This document shows, in pieces, positions 18,591-29,167 of a stretch of 64,000 bases of DNA (position 1 is the first letter of the stretch; every line of letters starts with the position of its first letter). The translations under genes and the position numbers were made by a program. A model generated the notes under the pieces. That model saw only the letters and a program-made list of their open reading frames with translations, was not told the DNA's origin and made no database searches. The DNA lies in the NCBI RefSeq assembly GCF_014692505.1, contig NZ_JACNYK010000003.1:186001-250000 (forward strand), in the 5' to 3' direction. Source of the DNA: Sphingobacterium arenae. GTDB taxonomy: Bacteria > Bacteroidota > Bacteroidia > Sphingobacteriales > Sphingobacteriaceae.

Positions 18591-21398
18591 ATGATATTTC
18601 CATTCAAAAGACATCATCTAGGGTTTAGAATCCTTCTGGTTGGGTGCTGTTCGCTGCCGCTATTTTTGCTTGCGCAGGGCACCGAACCTCCTGCGGACTC
18701 CCTGGTTCACGTTGCCTATGGTGTCCAAAATTCGGATGCGGTGACAGGCTCCCTCTCACACGTCAGCGGATTTACCTTACGCAAAACGCATACAGCCTCA
18801 CTCTCGAATGCATTGATTGGGAGGCTGCCGGGGGTAACGATCACGCAGAACGGAGGTGCCCCAGGATTTGATGATCCGAGTTTTATGATCCGAGGCAGAC
18901 ATAACACGGGCAACAACGGACATTTGATCATGCTAGATGGTTTGCAAATAAATAGCCTGAGCCATATATCTCCCGATGAGATTGCGAGTGTAACTGCGTT
19001 GAAAGATGCAGCGGCACTAGCGCTATACGGTATGAAAGGCGCCAACGGTGTATTGCTCGTCACGACCAAACGGGGTGAAACCAGTGATAAGGTTAAGATT
19101 ACGTTTAACGCGCGTTACGGTTCTCAACAAGCGACACAACTTCCGAAGTTTGCCGGTTCTTACGATTATGCCAGACTCTATAACGAAGCCTTAGCAAACG
19201 ACGGTTTTTCGAGGTTGTACACGCAGACTCAACTAGAGGGCTACCGGGCAGGAACAGATCCGTACTTGTATCCCGACGTCAATTGGTATGAGGAGGTACT
19301 TCAAAAAAATGCTCCCATCCAAGACTATTCCCTAACCTTTCGGGGAGGTAATGAGACCGCTAAATACTTTGTGATGCTGGGCTATATGGACAATCAGGGA
19401 CTTTATGCCAACACCGACCAGAAACGGAATGCCAATATCGGCTTTCAGGCAATGAATTTCCGTGCGAACGTGGATTTGAACGTGACACGCAACCTAACAG
19501 CGCAGATCGGTCTGGGAGGCAATATACAGGATCGTAAATTTCCACCTGTTTCTACCGAAGCGCTTTGGAAAAACATGGCTACTTATGCACCCAATCTTTA
19601 TCCTGTAAGAACGCCCGAAGGCACGGTGACCGGCAGTGCAAACTTTCCGAATAATCCGATAGGCGATGTGCTGGAACGGGGCTACCAATCGCGACATGAT
19701 AGAAACGTGCAGGCCAATTTCAAGCTGACCCAAAAACTGGATTTTATTACGAAAGGTCTCGATGTCTTTGGTGCGGCACTGTTTGACAACCTGTTTCAGA
19801 ACCGCTACGACAAAACGCGTAATTACGCTTATTTTGAACCGATATATACCCAATCTACTTCGGGTATGGACTCGGTGTATTTTGTTCAGCGCGGATTGGA
19901 TACGGACTTAACGGTACAAACCGGTAATGACTATGAAAATAGCCGCTTGTTGTTTCAGGCGGGATTTAACTACCTGCAAACCTTTGGTGATCATCAATAC
20001 CATGGAATGCTGATGTATCAACAGGACCAATACACCGTACTGGCTAATCAATCTCCCTTTGCCATGCAGGCGTTGTTGGGGCGGTTTAACTATAACTTCC
20101 AACAGAAGTATTACCTCGAGGCTGCTTTTTCATATTACGGTCTTGAAAACTATCCTCCCGGTCATCGCTTTGGGTTCTTTCCCGCGCTTTCTGCCGGATG
20201 GCTGGTAGATAAAGAGGAGTTTTGGAATCAGGACGCCTTGGTGGACTATCTAAAAATTCGGGCTTCGGCAGGGGTTGTTGGAAATGATAAGGGAGCATCT
20301 CGTTTTAATTATAATCAGTATTGGGGTGTGCAAAACAGTCAAGGCTATTACTTCGGGCCTGGCCAAACCTGGTACAATGGGCTAATACAATTGGGGATTG
20401 CCAATCCGGAGATAACCTGGGAGAAAGGACGGATTTATAATGTAGGTGCTGATATGCGGCTGTTTAAAAACAAACTGAGCCTGAATGTGGATTTCTTCCA
20501 CGAAAACCGATCGAATATTCTAGTCAATATGGGCAATGTCACGTCGGCCTTGTCTGGTTTTACAGACGGAAAAATGGAAAACAGAGGGCGGGTAATTAAT
20601 TATGGGACAGAGGTGGGAATGAACTTTAACGGCCAGGCGGGTGATGTCGGCTATGTTGTTGGAGGGTGGTTTTCCTTTGTCCGTAACCAAATTAAAGAAA
20701 GCTATGAAACACCTAAAAAAGAAGCGTATAGCTATCGAGAAGGGCGGCCAGTCAGTCAGTACTTTGGTCTGGAAGCTATTGGTTTCTTTAAAGATGAAAG
20801 CGACATCTTCTCGAGCCCGCTACACACTTTTTCGGATGTGCGCCCTGGTGACCTAAAATACCGAGATCAGAATGGCGACGGAATTATTGACGTAAACGAC
20901 GAAATTGCTATCGGTCGCCATAGTTATCCGGAGATCAGCTTTGCGCTAAATGCGGGAGCCTCCTATAAAGGGTTCAACCTAAACTTCTTCTTGCAGGGGA
21001 TGGTCAATCGCAGTGTATACTTAAACGGATACATGTTCCAGCCTTTTGCCAACGATGCTAATATTTCTGACTGGGCGGTGAATGGACATTGGACTCCCGA
21101 AACACACGCTTCGGCTACCTTTCCGCGGTTGACTACCGAACCGAATGCCAATAACTATCGCTCGTCTACTTTCTGGGTTCGAAACGGGAATGTGCTGCGC
21201 CTCCGAAACGTGGAGTTCGGATATTCTATTCCTACAAGTCTGACCCGAAAAATAGGTATGGAACAAATAAGGGTTTACATCAGTGGATTGAATTTATTTA
21301 GTTGGGACGCTTTAGACGTGGATGTGGATCCCGAAACGCTGAGCGTGGGCTATCCCGTTATCAAGACGTATACAGCGGGTCTAAGTGTTAATTTTTAA
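18591..21398 (+). CDS. Second SusC/RagA-family TonB-dependent receptor, without the N-terminal regulatory-like domain
   Basis: At 935 residues this protein is about 100 shorter than its neighbour. The signal peptide (about 1-29, ending 'LLAQ') is followed almost at once by the plug, starting near 'VSGFTLRKT' with 'SLSNALIGRLPGVTITQNGG' and 'LKDAAALALYGMKGANGVLLVTTKRGE'. The carboxypeptidase-regulatory-like beta-sandwich and a clear TonB box are missing. The barrel region and terminal 'GLSVNF' are intact. It pairs with the SusD gene overlapping its stop codon by 1 base. The shortened N-terminus is known for a subset of SusC-like proteins and could mean a different energising arrangement. Confidence 0.94.
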   Translation: MIFPFKRHHLGFRILLVGCCSLPLFLLAQGTEPPADSLVHVAYGVQNSDAVTGSLSHVSGFTLRKTHTASLSNALIGRLPGVTITQNGGAPGFDDPSFMIRGRHNTGNNGHLIMLDGLQINSLSHISPDEIASVTALKDAAALALYGMKGANGVLLVTTKRGETSDKVKITFNARYGSQQATQLPKFAGSYDYARLYNEALANDGFSRLYTQTQLEGYRAGTDPYLYPDVNWYEEVLQKNAPIQDYSLTFRGGNETAKYFVMLGYMDNQGLYANTDQKRNANIGFQAMNFRANVDLNVTRNLTAQIGLGGNIQDRKFPPVSTEALWKNMATYAPNLYPVRTPEGTVTGSANFPNNPIGDVLERGYQSRHDRNVQANFKLTQKLDFITKGLDVFGAALFDNLFQNRYDKTRNYAYFEPIYTQSTSGMDSVYFVQRGLDTDLTVQTGNDYENSRLLFQAGFNYLQTFGDHQYHGMLMYQQDQYTVLANQSPFAMQALLGRFNYNFQQKYYLEAAFSYYGLENYPPGHRFGFFPALSAGWLVDKEEFWNQDALVDYLKIRASAGVVGNDKGASRFNYNQYWGVQNSQGYYFGPGQTWYNGLIQLGIANPEITWEKGRIYNVGADMRLFKNKLSLNVDFFHENRSNILVNMGNVTSALSGFTDGKMENRGRVINYGTEVGMNFNGQAGDVGYVVGGWFSFVRNQIKESYETPKKEAYSYREGRPVSQYFGLEAIGFFKDESDIFSSPLHTFSDVRPGDLKYRDQNGDGIIDVNDEIAIGRHSYPEISFALNAGASYKGFNLNFFLQGMVNRSVYLNGYMFQPFANDANISDWAVNGHWTPETHASATFPRLTTEPNANNYRSSTFWVRNGNVLRLRNVEFGYSIPTSLTRKIGMEQIRVYISGLNLFSWDALDVDVDPETLSVGYPVIKTYTAGLSVNF

Positions 21399-23131
21399 TG
21401 GATTTGATTATGAACAGTTCTTACATAAAATTCACGGGTTTGACCGTAGCGATAATCGTAGTTTTATCCACTTTTGTCGGATGTCGTCATTATCTGGATA
21501 GAGAAATAGAATCCAATTATAGAGAGGACGAAGTATTTGTCAACTACGAACGTATGAGTGAAGCAGGTTACGGCGTTTATGCTTTTCTTTTCGGTCAATT
21601 TGGATTCCATCGCATCGATAATGCGATGCTCGCCTCCGCTTGTGACGAAGCTGACCATGCGGATATCAATTCGCTGATTCAGAAATTTAATCTGGGTACG
21701 TGGACGGCAGTGGAAAATCCCGAATCAGCCTGGCAGCATTTTTATCAGGGCATCCGGCGGGCAAATCTTTTTCTGGAAAACTCCATAAATTATAAAGAAA
21801 TTGTGTTTAGGGACACGTTGGATGCAGATAATAAAAGCAAATACGAATACGATGTACGGGATATTGCCTGGCTGCGGGCAGAGGTACGATTTCTACGGGC
21901 TTACTATCATTTTGAGCTTATCAAGCGTTATGGCGGTGTGCCGATCATGACGACTACCAAATACAGTGCGGAGGAATTGAATAGTTTAGGACGGCGGCGT
22001 TTCGAAGAATGTGTAGATTTCATAAAAAATGAATGCGATTCCCTTTTGCCCCATTTAAAAGATACTTGGGTAGGCTTTGATTCCGATAAGTGGCGCGGAC
22101 GCGTTACTAAAGGAGCGGCTTTAGCCTTAAAAGCACGTTTGCTGCTGTATGCGGCTAGCCCGCTTCACAATCCATCCAACGACATCGAAAAATGGGAACG
22201 CGCCGCTGAGGCGGCACATGATGTTATTGCGATGAACCGATATGGTCTACATAGCGATTACAGAGCCCTTTTTAGACTGGGTAATGGAGCCGATGGAAAC
22301 ACGGAAGTCATATTTGCACAACAGGGTTGGAACCGTAATGATTTTGAAAAAATGAATTACCCGATAGGATACACACAAGGGGGACAGGGAAGTACTTCTC
22401 CTTCACAAAACTTAGTCGATGCTTATGAGATGAAAGCTACGGGCGTACCCATTACGGAACCGGGATCTGGATATGACCCGCAAAATCCATATCAGGGACG
22501 AGATCCTCGCCTAGGTTTTTCGATTTTGACGAATGACACGCAATTTAAGGGGCGTCCGGTCGAAGCATGGATAGGAGGACTGGACGGATTGGGTAAACGG
22601 AAAGCGACCACAACGGGCTATTACCTTCGGAAATTCGTAGATGAGAACCTCGATTTAGCCAGAAACGAATCGAGTGTACATACCTGGTTATTATTCCGAT
22701 ATGCTGAAGTCCTACTGAATTTTGCCGAGGCCATGAATGAAGCTTATGGGCCAGAAGCGACCAATGGTTACTCGATGTCGGCGAAAGCCGCGGTCGACCG
22801 GATTCGCCGGCGGACAGGAGTGGAAATGCCGATCCTGCCCCCTGGACTTTCGCAGCAGGAGATGCGCGAACGTATTCAAAATGAAAGAAGGGTAGAGCTC
22901 GCTTTTGAAGAACACCGGTTCTTTGACGTTCGGCGATGGAAGATTGCGGAGGAAACGGAAAATATGCCCATTATGGCTATGCAGATCACTAGAAATTCGG
23001 ACGGCAACTTTGATTATTTAGTCGTTAAAGCCGAAAACCGAGTGTTTGAAGAGAAAATGTATCAATACCCGATCCCGGAAATGGAAGTACTGAAGAGTGG
23101 TGGGGCATTAACACAAAATGCGGGCTGGTAA
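21398..23131 (+). CDS. Second SusD/RagB-family glycan-binding lipoprotein
   Basis: This 577-residue protein has a lipoprotein signal with probable lipid-modified Cys29 ('STFVGCRHYLD'). It carries the SusD features 'QGIRRANLFLENS', 'LRAEVRFLRAYYHFELIKRYGGVP' in pieces, and the C-terminal 'NERRVELAFEEHRFFDVRRWK' region. The ATG at 21398 overlaps the upstream SusC stop codon (TAATG), so translation is coupled. A start at Met5 (21410) is also possible. It forms the second SusC-SusD pair of the operon, so two uptake complexes may handle different fragments of the same polymer. Confidence 0.94.
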   Translation: MDLIMNSSYIKFTGLTVAIIVVLSTFVGCRHYLDREIESNYREDEVFVNYERMSEAGYGVYAFLFGQFGFHRIDNAMLASACDEADHADINSLIQKFNLGTWTAVENPESAWQHFYQGIRRANLFLENSINYKEIVFRDTLDADNKSKYEYDVRDIAWLRAEVRFLRAYYHFELIKRYGGVPIMTTTKYSAEELNSLGRRRFEECVDFIKNECDSLLPHLKDTWVGFDSDKWRGRVTKGAALALKARLLLYAASPLHNPSNDIEKWERAAEAAHDVIAMNRYGLHSDYRALFRLGNGADGNTEVIFAQQGWNRNDFEKMNYPIGYTQGGQGSTSPSQNLVDAYEMKATGVPITEPGSGYDPQNPYQGRDPRLGFSILTNDTQFKGRPVEAWIGGLDGLGKRKATTTGYYLRKFVDENLDLARNESSVHTWLLFRYAEVLLNFAEAMNEAYGPEATNGYSMSAKAAVDRIRRRTGVEMPILPPGLSQQEMRERIQNERRVELAFEEHRFFDVRRWKIAEETENMPIMAMQITRNSDGNFDYLVVKAENRVFEEKMYQYPIPEMEVLKSGGALTQNAGW

Positions 23132-23161
23132 GAAAGAAACGTACACTAATTAGAAAACAGT

Positions 23162-24763
23162 ATGAAAACCTTGTCCTTGAAATTATTGAGCATCATCGCT
23201 GTCGTATTTTATTTATTTTCCTGTAGCAAGACGCTTGTATTTCCCGATACGGAATCGCCAGCACTTCCGCAGTTGGAGAATGCCGCTGCAAAACTATTGT
23301 GGATTGGCCCGGAATATAAACTGGCGATACATGCCGAACTGGAAGATACAGAAGGCATCACCGGCGTGCATATTAAAAATGGCGAATGGAAGATTGACTC
23401 TGCATTGACTGTAGACAATAAAACCTCCTATACGATTATTGACACCTTCTTGGTTGCCAAAGATGTGAATAAGACGAAGCATCTCGTCGAATTCACGATT
23501 ACCAATACAAAAGGTGGAATTATTAAAGGTAGTGTAGACGTAGAAGATCTATCGGATAAAAACCAGATTCCGGGATATGATCCAGATCTTTTGCCACCCG
23601 AAATTGAAATTATAAAACCCACGGTGACGCAATACCTCGGTTTTTCGGGCGAACCTATCGATATCGATATTGAAGCTACGATCGAGGATGAAGCTATTGC
23701 ATCGATTGAAGTGAGGGTATGGGGGGAATCGGCGGATGGACAGCCGTTTATGGAAGAGGAGATTATCGAGCCGGACAGCGATGAAGAGAAAACCAGCTAT
23801 CAGTATGCAAAAACCTTTACACTTCCGAGCGAAACGGCTGGAAGATATCAATATATTGTACGATCGGTAGATGAAAGTGGCAACAAAAAGACGGTGGGAG
23901 GTGATATCTCCATCGGTTTTCCTGATCGCTTGTATCTTTCGGATGCCGAGTCTGAGGAAGAGGTTATCCGCCAAGGTTATGATCATATGGGAGGGAGCAG
24001 AGGTATAGGTACCCTACTATCAATGGAACGGGAAGGTACAAATACTTTTGCATTGAATATTTATTATCCTAATAAAAGTGCTGACAACATCCGTTTTATT
24101 GCATTCTTGAACAATGAAAAGCCTTTTACTGGCAACAATCAGTCGCAAGTGAACTATAGCTTAAATGGGGATAATGTCATCGCGATGAGTGCTTCCAGCC
24201 CTGGAAATCTAACGGCAGATCTTTCTACGGCCTCCTTTAAACTTCCCGTTTCGGCAAGTGGGTACTATAGGGTAACAGTGGATCTAACCGAACGGACTGT
24301 CCGGGCAGTGTCTTATACACCGAACATCAACATGAATGATGCGGTCAAATATCCGGGATGGTCTGACGCCAAGCCATGGGATTATATGGCGGTAACAGGA
24401 ACCACGGTTGTGGGTACGGCAGATTGGACGGAAAAAGCAGCCTCCCCTAAACTTGTGCGTGATGCGACAAATAAATACTTATTTACAGGTACGTTTACGA
24501 CCAATGGTGCTTCCTCAAACATGAGTTTGAACGCTCCGGTTGCTGTTCTGGGGGGAGACATTTGGGGTAAAGGGTGGTTTCGCTTAGTGGCGGCACGGAA
24601 TAACATGATCGATGATTACGGCGATTTGGTGACTATAGTTGGGCCAGTAGGGCTTAGCGGAGGAGGTGCTAATTGGGGCTTTTCGACGTCTCCGGCAGGA
24701 ACGTATAAAGCATCTTATGACCTGGCATTACAAAGATTCCGTTTAGTGAGAATAGAAAATTAA
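23162..24763 (+). CDS. Surface glycan-binding-type lipoprotein (SusE/SusF position), unknown specificity
   Basis: This 533-residue lipoprotein has probable lipid-modified Cys21 ('FYLFSCSKT'). The N-terminal half (about 35-250) is rich in beta-strands resembling Ig-like repeats ('LLPPEIEIIKP' starts the second). The C-terminal half (about 255-533) resembles the ligand-binding modules of SusE/SusF-type proteins, ending 'ASYDLALQRFRLVRIEN'. No catalytic motif was recognised. Its place directly after two SusC-SusD pairs and before the enzymes is the standard site of a surface glycan-binding protein. Function is assigned from position and architecture, not from a recognised family. Confidence 0.72.
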   Translation: MKTLSLKLLSIIAVVFYLFSCSKTLVFPDTESPALPQLENAAAKLLWIGPEYKLAIHAELEDTEGITGVHIKNGEWKIDSALTVDNKTSYTIIDTFLVAKDVNKTKHLVEFTITNTKGGIIKGSVDVEDLSDKNQIPGYDPDLLPPEIEIIKPTVTQYLGFSGEPIDIDIEATIEDEAIASIEVRVWGESADGQPFMEEEIIEPDSDEEKTSYQYAKTFTLPSETAGRYQYIVRSVDESGNKKTVGGDISIGFPDRLYLSDAESEEEVIRQGYDHMGGSRGIGTLLSMEREGTNTFALNIYYPNKSADNIRFIAFLNNEKPFTGNNQSQVNYSLNGDNVIAMSASSPGNLTADLSTASFKLPVSASGYYRVTVDLTERTVRAVSYTPNINMNDAVKYPGWSDAKPWDYMAVTGTTVVGTADWTEKAASPKLVRDATNKYLFTGTFTTNGASSNMSLNAPVAVLGGDIWGKGWFRLVAARNNMIDDYGDLVTIVGPVGLSGGGANWGFSTSPAGTYKASYDLALQRFRLVRIEN

Positions 24764-26361
24764 TGATGATGATAAACAATTTATTTATACATTTTTTATG
24801 GCTTACCATGGCTTGTGGTAAGCCCACAACAACAGAAAAACCAACGACAGATATCGACACACATATTCGGGTGGAGATCGATGCAGGTGCAGTCAAACAA
24901 ACGATCCATAGCTTCGGCGCATCAGATTGCTGGTCTGGTAAGTTCGTCGGACAATGGGCTGACGACAAAAAGAAAAACCAGGTAGCGGATCTCTTGTTTA
25001 GTACCGACACACTCGATAACGGTAATCCAATAGGTATTGGTTTATCCTTATGGAGATTTAATATCGGAGGAGGTAGTTATGAACAAGGAAAAGAAAGTAA
25101 TATCGCCGACGAGTGGCGCCGGGAGGAATGTTTTCTAAACGAGGCTGGCGAGTACGACTGGAGCAAGCAGCAAGGACAGCAATGGTTCTTAAATGCAGCT
25201 AAATCCCGTGGTGTTGAATACACTCTTGGTTTTTCTTTAACGCCGCCAGTCTTCATGACAAAAAATGGAAAGGCCTATAACCTACCGACCGGTACAGCCC
25301 TGAATATTCAAGAGGGGAAACTGGAAGCCTATGCCAATTTTATGGCGAAGGTAACGGAACACTTTCAGTTCGATTTCTTAAGCCCTGTAAACGAACCGCA
25401 ATGGCAGTGGGGAAAAGAAGATGGCGCAAGCCAGGAAGGAACGCAGGCTGAAAATTCTGAAATAGCCGACTTAACACGACTACTGTCTGATAAAATGAAG
25501 GATGGAAACGCGGAGATCGTGATCGGAGAGGCTGGGCAGTGGGACTTTTTATATTCGCGGAATAACGACGGTAGGGGTGATCAGATAAACCAGTTTTTTT
25601 CTTCCACTTCACCAAACTATATTGGTAATCTGCCTCAGGTAAGAAAGGCGATTTCCGGCCATAGCTACTTCACAACCTGTCCGGATGACAATATGATTTC
25701 TGTTCGCCAGCAAATTGTGGCCAAGGTGAATCAGGTAGAACCGAAGTTGGAAACCTGGCAAACCGAATTCGGGATCTTGGGGAATATCTGCGATCAATAC
25801 AGTGGTTACCCGCGTAATACAGGTATGGACTATGGTCTATACGTGGCTAAAGTACTGCACCATGACCTGGCGATTGCCAACGTAAGTGCCTGGCATTGGT
25901 GGCTGGCCATGAGCCCTTATGATTATAGCGATGCACTGGTATACATCAACACGCCCGACGGAAAAATGGATCCTTCGGAGAGTAAGGAAGATGGTGTAGT
26001 ATTAGATTCTAAACAACTGTGGTCTTTCGGTAATTTTGCGCGATTTATCCGTCCGGGAATGCAACGAATTGAGGCAACGGTAAAAGATATGCCGGATCCG
26101 ATAAAAGCAGCCAATACATTGATGGTATCTGCCTATAAAGATGAAACCGAAAAAAAATTGGTTGTGGTTCTGGTTAACCCACAAGATCAGGAAAAAACAC
26201 TCGAGCTTACCGACTTATCAGCGTCCTTTAAACTGACTGATGAGCAAGTAAATGTATATACAACCGATGCGCGCCGAAATCTTGAAAAATCAACTGCAAG
26301 TGTCAATCAAATTAAATTAAATTCTAAATCCGTTGTGACAGTGGTTGCAACCTATCTCTAA
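24763..26361 (+). CDS. Glycoside hydrolase family 30-like enzyme, lipoprotein or secreted
   Basis: This 532-residue protein has a short signal with a possible lipidated Cys18 ('WLTMACGKP'). The (beta/alpha)8 barrel spans about 40-420 with a C-terminal beta domain (about 430-532) characteristic of clan GH-A family 30. The likely acid/base is Glu211 in 'SPVNEPQWQW' and the nucleophile Glu335 in 'WQTEFG'. 'SFGASDCWSG' near residue 50 is a typical first-strand motif. Family 30 includes beta-1,6-galactanases, glucuronoxylanases, beta-glucosylceramidases and beta-1,6-glucanases; I cannot choose among them. Its ATG overlaps the previous stop by 1 base. It is the best candidate for an endo-acting hydrolase of the locus. 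Confidence 0.82.
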   Translation: MMMINNLFIHFLWLTMACGKPTTTEKPTTDIDTHIRVEIDAGAVKQTIHSFGASDCWSGKFVGQWADDKKKNQVADLLFSTDTLDNGNPIGIGLSLWRFNIGGGSYEQGKESNIADEWRREECFLNEAGEYDWSKQQGQQWFLNAAKSRGVEYTLGFSLTPPVFMTKNGKAYNLPTGTALNIQEGKLEAYANFMAKVTEHFQFDFLSPVNEPQWQWGKEDGASQEGTQAENSEIADLTRLLSDKMKDGNAEIVIGEAGQWDFLYSRNNDGRGDQINQFFSSTSPNYIGNLPQVRKAISGHSYFTTCPDDNMISVRQQIVAKVNQVEPKLETWQTEFGILGNICDQYSGYPRNTGMDYGLYVAKVLHHDLAIANVSAWHWWLAMSPYDYSDALVYINTPDGKMDPSESKEDGVVLDSKQLWSFGNFARFIRPGMQRIEATVKDMPDPIKAANTLMVSAYKDETEKKLVVVLVNPQDQEKTLELTDLSASFKLTDEQVNVYTTDARRNLEKSTASVNQIKLNSKSVVTVVATYL

Positions 26362-26373
26362 CGTTAATGTTCT

Positions 26374-29163
26374 ATGAAATTCGTACACTTTATTTTTTCT
26401 GCCGTCATTCTATCGATATTGCTCTTGAACTTTCCACAGCTCTCCGCCCAGGAGATCGAACGCCGTCCAGATAACGAGCTCCCGTTAGAAGGTATCTGGA
26501 AATTTAAGTTGGATCCCTTTGAGACAGGCATCAACAGCAACGGTGTTCAACTGCTTCCACAACTGACAGAAACCATTACGCTGCCGGGCTCTACCGATCA
26601 AGCTGGCAAAGGCAACAAAACACTGGATATGACCTCGATACGGCTGACCCGTGCTTTTGAATATAAAGGCATAGCCTGGTATGAAAAGGAAATTTTCGTG
26701 CCAGAGGAATGGGAGAATAAAGCAGTGGAGCTTTTTCTTGAACGTCCACATTGGGAAACGCGCGTATGGGTGAATGGAAAACCTGTCGGAAAAAAAGAGA
26801 GTTTATCTGTACCTCATGTCTATGAAGTAGGCAGCCTGGTCCAGCCCGGTAAGAAAAATACCGTCCGTATACGGGTAAATAATGATAAAATTTACGACTT
26901 GGAATATGCGCATGCCATCAGTGCCGAAACACAGACGAATTGGAATGGGATTGTAGGTGAAATTCGTTTACGGGCATTTGATAAGGTTTTTCTCAAGGAT
27001 ATCCAGGTATATCCCGACATTCCTGCGAAAAAGGCAAAGGTACGTATGGAGATTGCCAATGAAACACAATCCGACGTACAAGGTTCGCTTACCTTTGGCA
27101 ATAAAGTGATGAATTCGGACAATCCAATATCTTTTCCCTTAACACAGCTTGATTTTGCCGGGAAAGATTCGGTCATTTTTGTGGAAACAGAACTTGACCT
27201 CGGATCCGATCTACAGCTCTGGGATGAGTTTAATCCGGCCCTATATGAGCTGACGGTTCAGCTCGATGCCAAGGGGCAGGATGTGTTCTTGAAAGACCAA
27301 CGTTCGGTTACTTATGGCTTAAGGGAACTGGGGGTTCAGGGGACACAATTTGTGTTCAACGGTCGGCCGACGTTTATTAGAGGGACGGTCAATAGCGCGG
27401 AATTTCCGCTTACGGGCTATCCTCCGACGGATATAAAGGAATGGCTTCATATATTTAATACCTGTATAGCCTATGGATTGAATGCTATGCGTTTCCATAC
27501 TTGGTGTCCTCCGGAAGCTGCTTTTCAGGCAGCTGATCAACTAGGTTTTTATCTACAAGTAGAGAATCCCGATTGGCGTTTTACCGTTGGAAAAGATGCC
27601 GAAGTGAATCGCTTTCTAAGGGAAGAAGCCGATCGAATATTAAAGACCTACGGCAATCATCCGTCGTTCATTATGTTCTGCGAAGGCAATGAAATGGTCG
27701 GTCCGCAGGTAAAAGAGTTTTTGAGCGAACAGGTCTCCCATTGGAAAGCATCTGACGCCAGGCGTCTATATACGGGAAGTGCCGCCTATCCGCTGATCCC
27801 GGAAAGTGAATACCATGTTTTGTATGGTGCTCGTCCGCATCGATGGAAGGAAGGTTTAACGAGCCGATTTAATGTTCGACCTTTAGATACTGAATACGAT
27901 TATTCCGATTACGTGGTAAAAAATGATGTTCCCATGATTACCCACGAAATCGGGCAGTGGTGCGTATATCCAAATTTTGACGAGATTCCTAAATATACGG
28001 GTGTATTAAAACCGTATAATTACGAATTGTTCAGGGAATTGCTACGGGATCGGAAAATGTTGGATCAGGCAGAAGATTTTACACGGGCTTCGGGCAAGTT
28101 TTCCGTCGTTATGAAGAAGGAAGAGGTGGAATCTTATTTAAGAACACCAAAATTTGGGGGCTACCACATGTTGCAATTGAACGACTTTCCAGGGCAGGGA
28201 ACAGCGCCGGTAGGTGTTGTTGATATTTTTTGGGATCCCAAGCCTTATGTCAGCGCAGATGAATTTCGTCGGTTCCAATCGTCTAGAGTACCGTTGTTAA
28301 GGACCAAATCTTTTACTTGGACCAACGATCAGGTTTTTCGAGCGACTGCGCAATTGGCCAATTTTGGTGATTCTCCCATGGAGGAAACCACTGTACACTG
28401 GTCGTTACGATATCCGGATGGAAAAATACATGCCAAGGGAGAATTTGCTAAGCAAACCATTCCCGTAGGAAGCCCCATGACGCTGGGTGAACTATCGATC
28501 CCACTGGCAGATATCGATCAGGCGGTAAATCTGGATTTAGTTATGGAGGTACCGGGAACACCCATTAGCAACGAATGGGACATCTGGGTATATCCGGCCC
28601 AACTGCCGGAAGTGAATACGAAAGAGATGCTCATCGCCGATCGGTTAGATAATAAAACCAAACGCTATCTCGAAAAAGGTGGGAAAGTGCTGTTGATGGC
28701 CGATACGGGTGCTATCCATTCGGATGCGGATCCGGTTTTCTCGGGAATTTCCTGGAATACCGTATGGTCTGGTATGCCGCCCAATTTATTGGGTATCCTT
28801 TGCGATCCGCAGTCACCTGCCTTGGAAAATTTTCCGACCCAATTCCATTCTAACTGGCAGTGGTGGGATGTTGTAGCTCGCTCTAAACCGATGGTACTGG
28901 ATCATCTTCCGTTTGGGCTGAAGCCCTTGGTGCAAATGGTTCCGGATTGGAACAATCCGCGAAAGATCGGATTGGTATTCGAAGCTAAGGTAGGTAAGGG
29001 CAGCCTCTTAGTTACCAGTGTGGATCTGAAAAATAAAATGGAGGAACGTCCGGTTGCGCGTCAATTTCTGTATAGTTTAAAAAAATATGCCATGAGTCCG
29101 GATTTTTCTCCAGAAGACGAGGTAAGCATAGAAATGATCGAACAAATTTTTAAAAGTGAATAA
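26374..29163 (+). CDS. Glycoside hydrolase family 2 protein, secreted
   Basis: This 929-residue protein is the third GH2 paralogue of the locus. It has a signal peptide ending at 'LSAQ' (residue 26). The jelly roll spans about 30-200 and the Ig-like domain about 205-320. The barrel carries Glu440 in 'CEGNEM' (acid/base) and Glu525 in 'THEIGQW' (nucleophile), and the C-terminal 'NWQWWDV' is shared with the paralogues. 'FCEGNE' in place of 'WSLGNE' is a visible active-site difference from the enzyme at 1391-4207. It precedes GH88, as in the other operon, suggesting that GH2 and GH88 work in sequence on unsaturated oligosaccharides. Confidence 0.9.
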   Translation: MKFVHFIFSAVILSILLLNFPQLSAQEIERRPDNELPLEGIWKFKLDPFETGINSNGVQLLPQLTETITLPGSTDQAGKGNKTLDMTSIRLTRAFEYKGIAWYEKEIFVPEEWENKAVELFLERPHWETRVWVNGKPVGKKESLSVPHVYEVGSLVQPGKKNTVRIRVNNDKIYDLEYAHAISAETQTNWNGIVGEIRLRAFDKVFLKDIQVYPDIPAKKAKVRMEIANETQSDVQGSLTFGNKVMNSDNPISFPLTQLDFAGKDSVIFVETELDLGSDLQLWDEFNPALYELTVQLDAKGQDVFLKDQRSVTYGLRELGVQGTQFVFNGRPTFIRGTVNSAEFPLTGYPPTDIKEWLHIFNTCIAYGLNAMRFHTWCPPEAAFQAADQLGFYLQVENPDWRFTVGKDAEVNRFLREEADRILKTYGNHPSFIMFCEGNEMVGPQVKEFLSEQVSHWKASDARRLYTGSAAYPLIPESEYHVLYGARPHRWKEGLTSRFNVRPLDTEYDYSDYVVKNDVPMITHEIGQWCVYPNFDEIPKYTGVLKPYNYELFRELLRDRKMLDQAEDFTRASGKFSVVMKKEEVESYLRTPKFGGYHMLQLNDFPGQGTAPVGVVDIFWDPKPYVSADEFRRFQSSRVPLLRTKSFTWTNDQVFRATAQLANFGDSPMEETTVHWSLRYPDGKIHAKGEFAKQTIPVGSPMTLGELSIPLADIDQAVNLDLVMEVPGTPISNEWDIWVYPAQLPEVNTKEMLIADRLDNKTKRYLEKGGKVLLMADTGAIHSDADPVFSGISWNTVWSGMPPNLLGILCDPQSPALENFPTQFHSNWQWWDVVARSKPMVLDHLPFGLKPLVQMVPDWNNPRKIGLVFEAKVGKGSLLVTSVDLKNKMEERPVARQFLYSLKKYAMSPDFSPEDEVSIEMIEQIFKSE

Positions 29164-29167
29164 TGCT

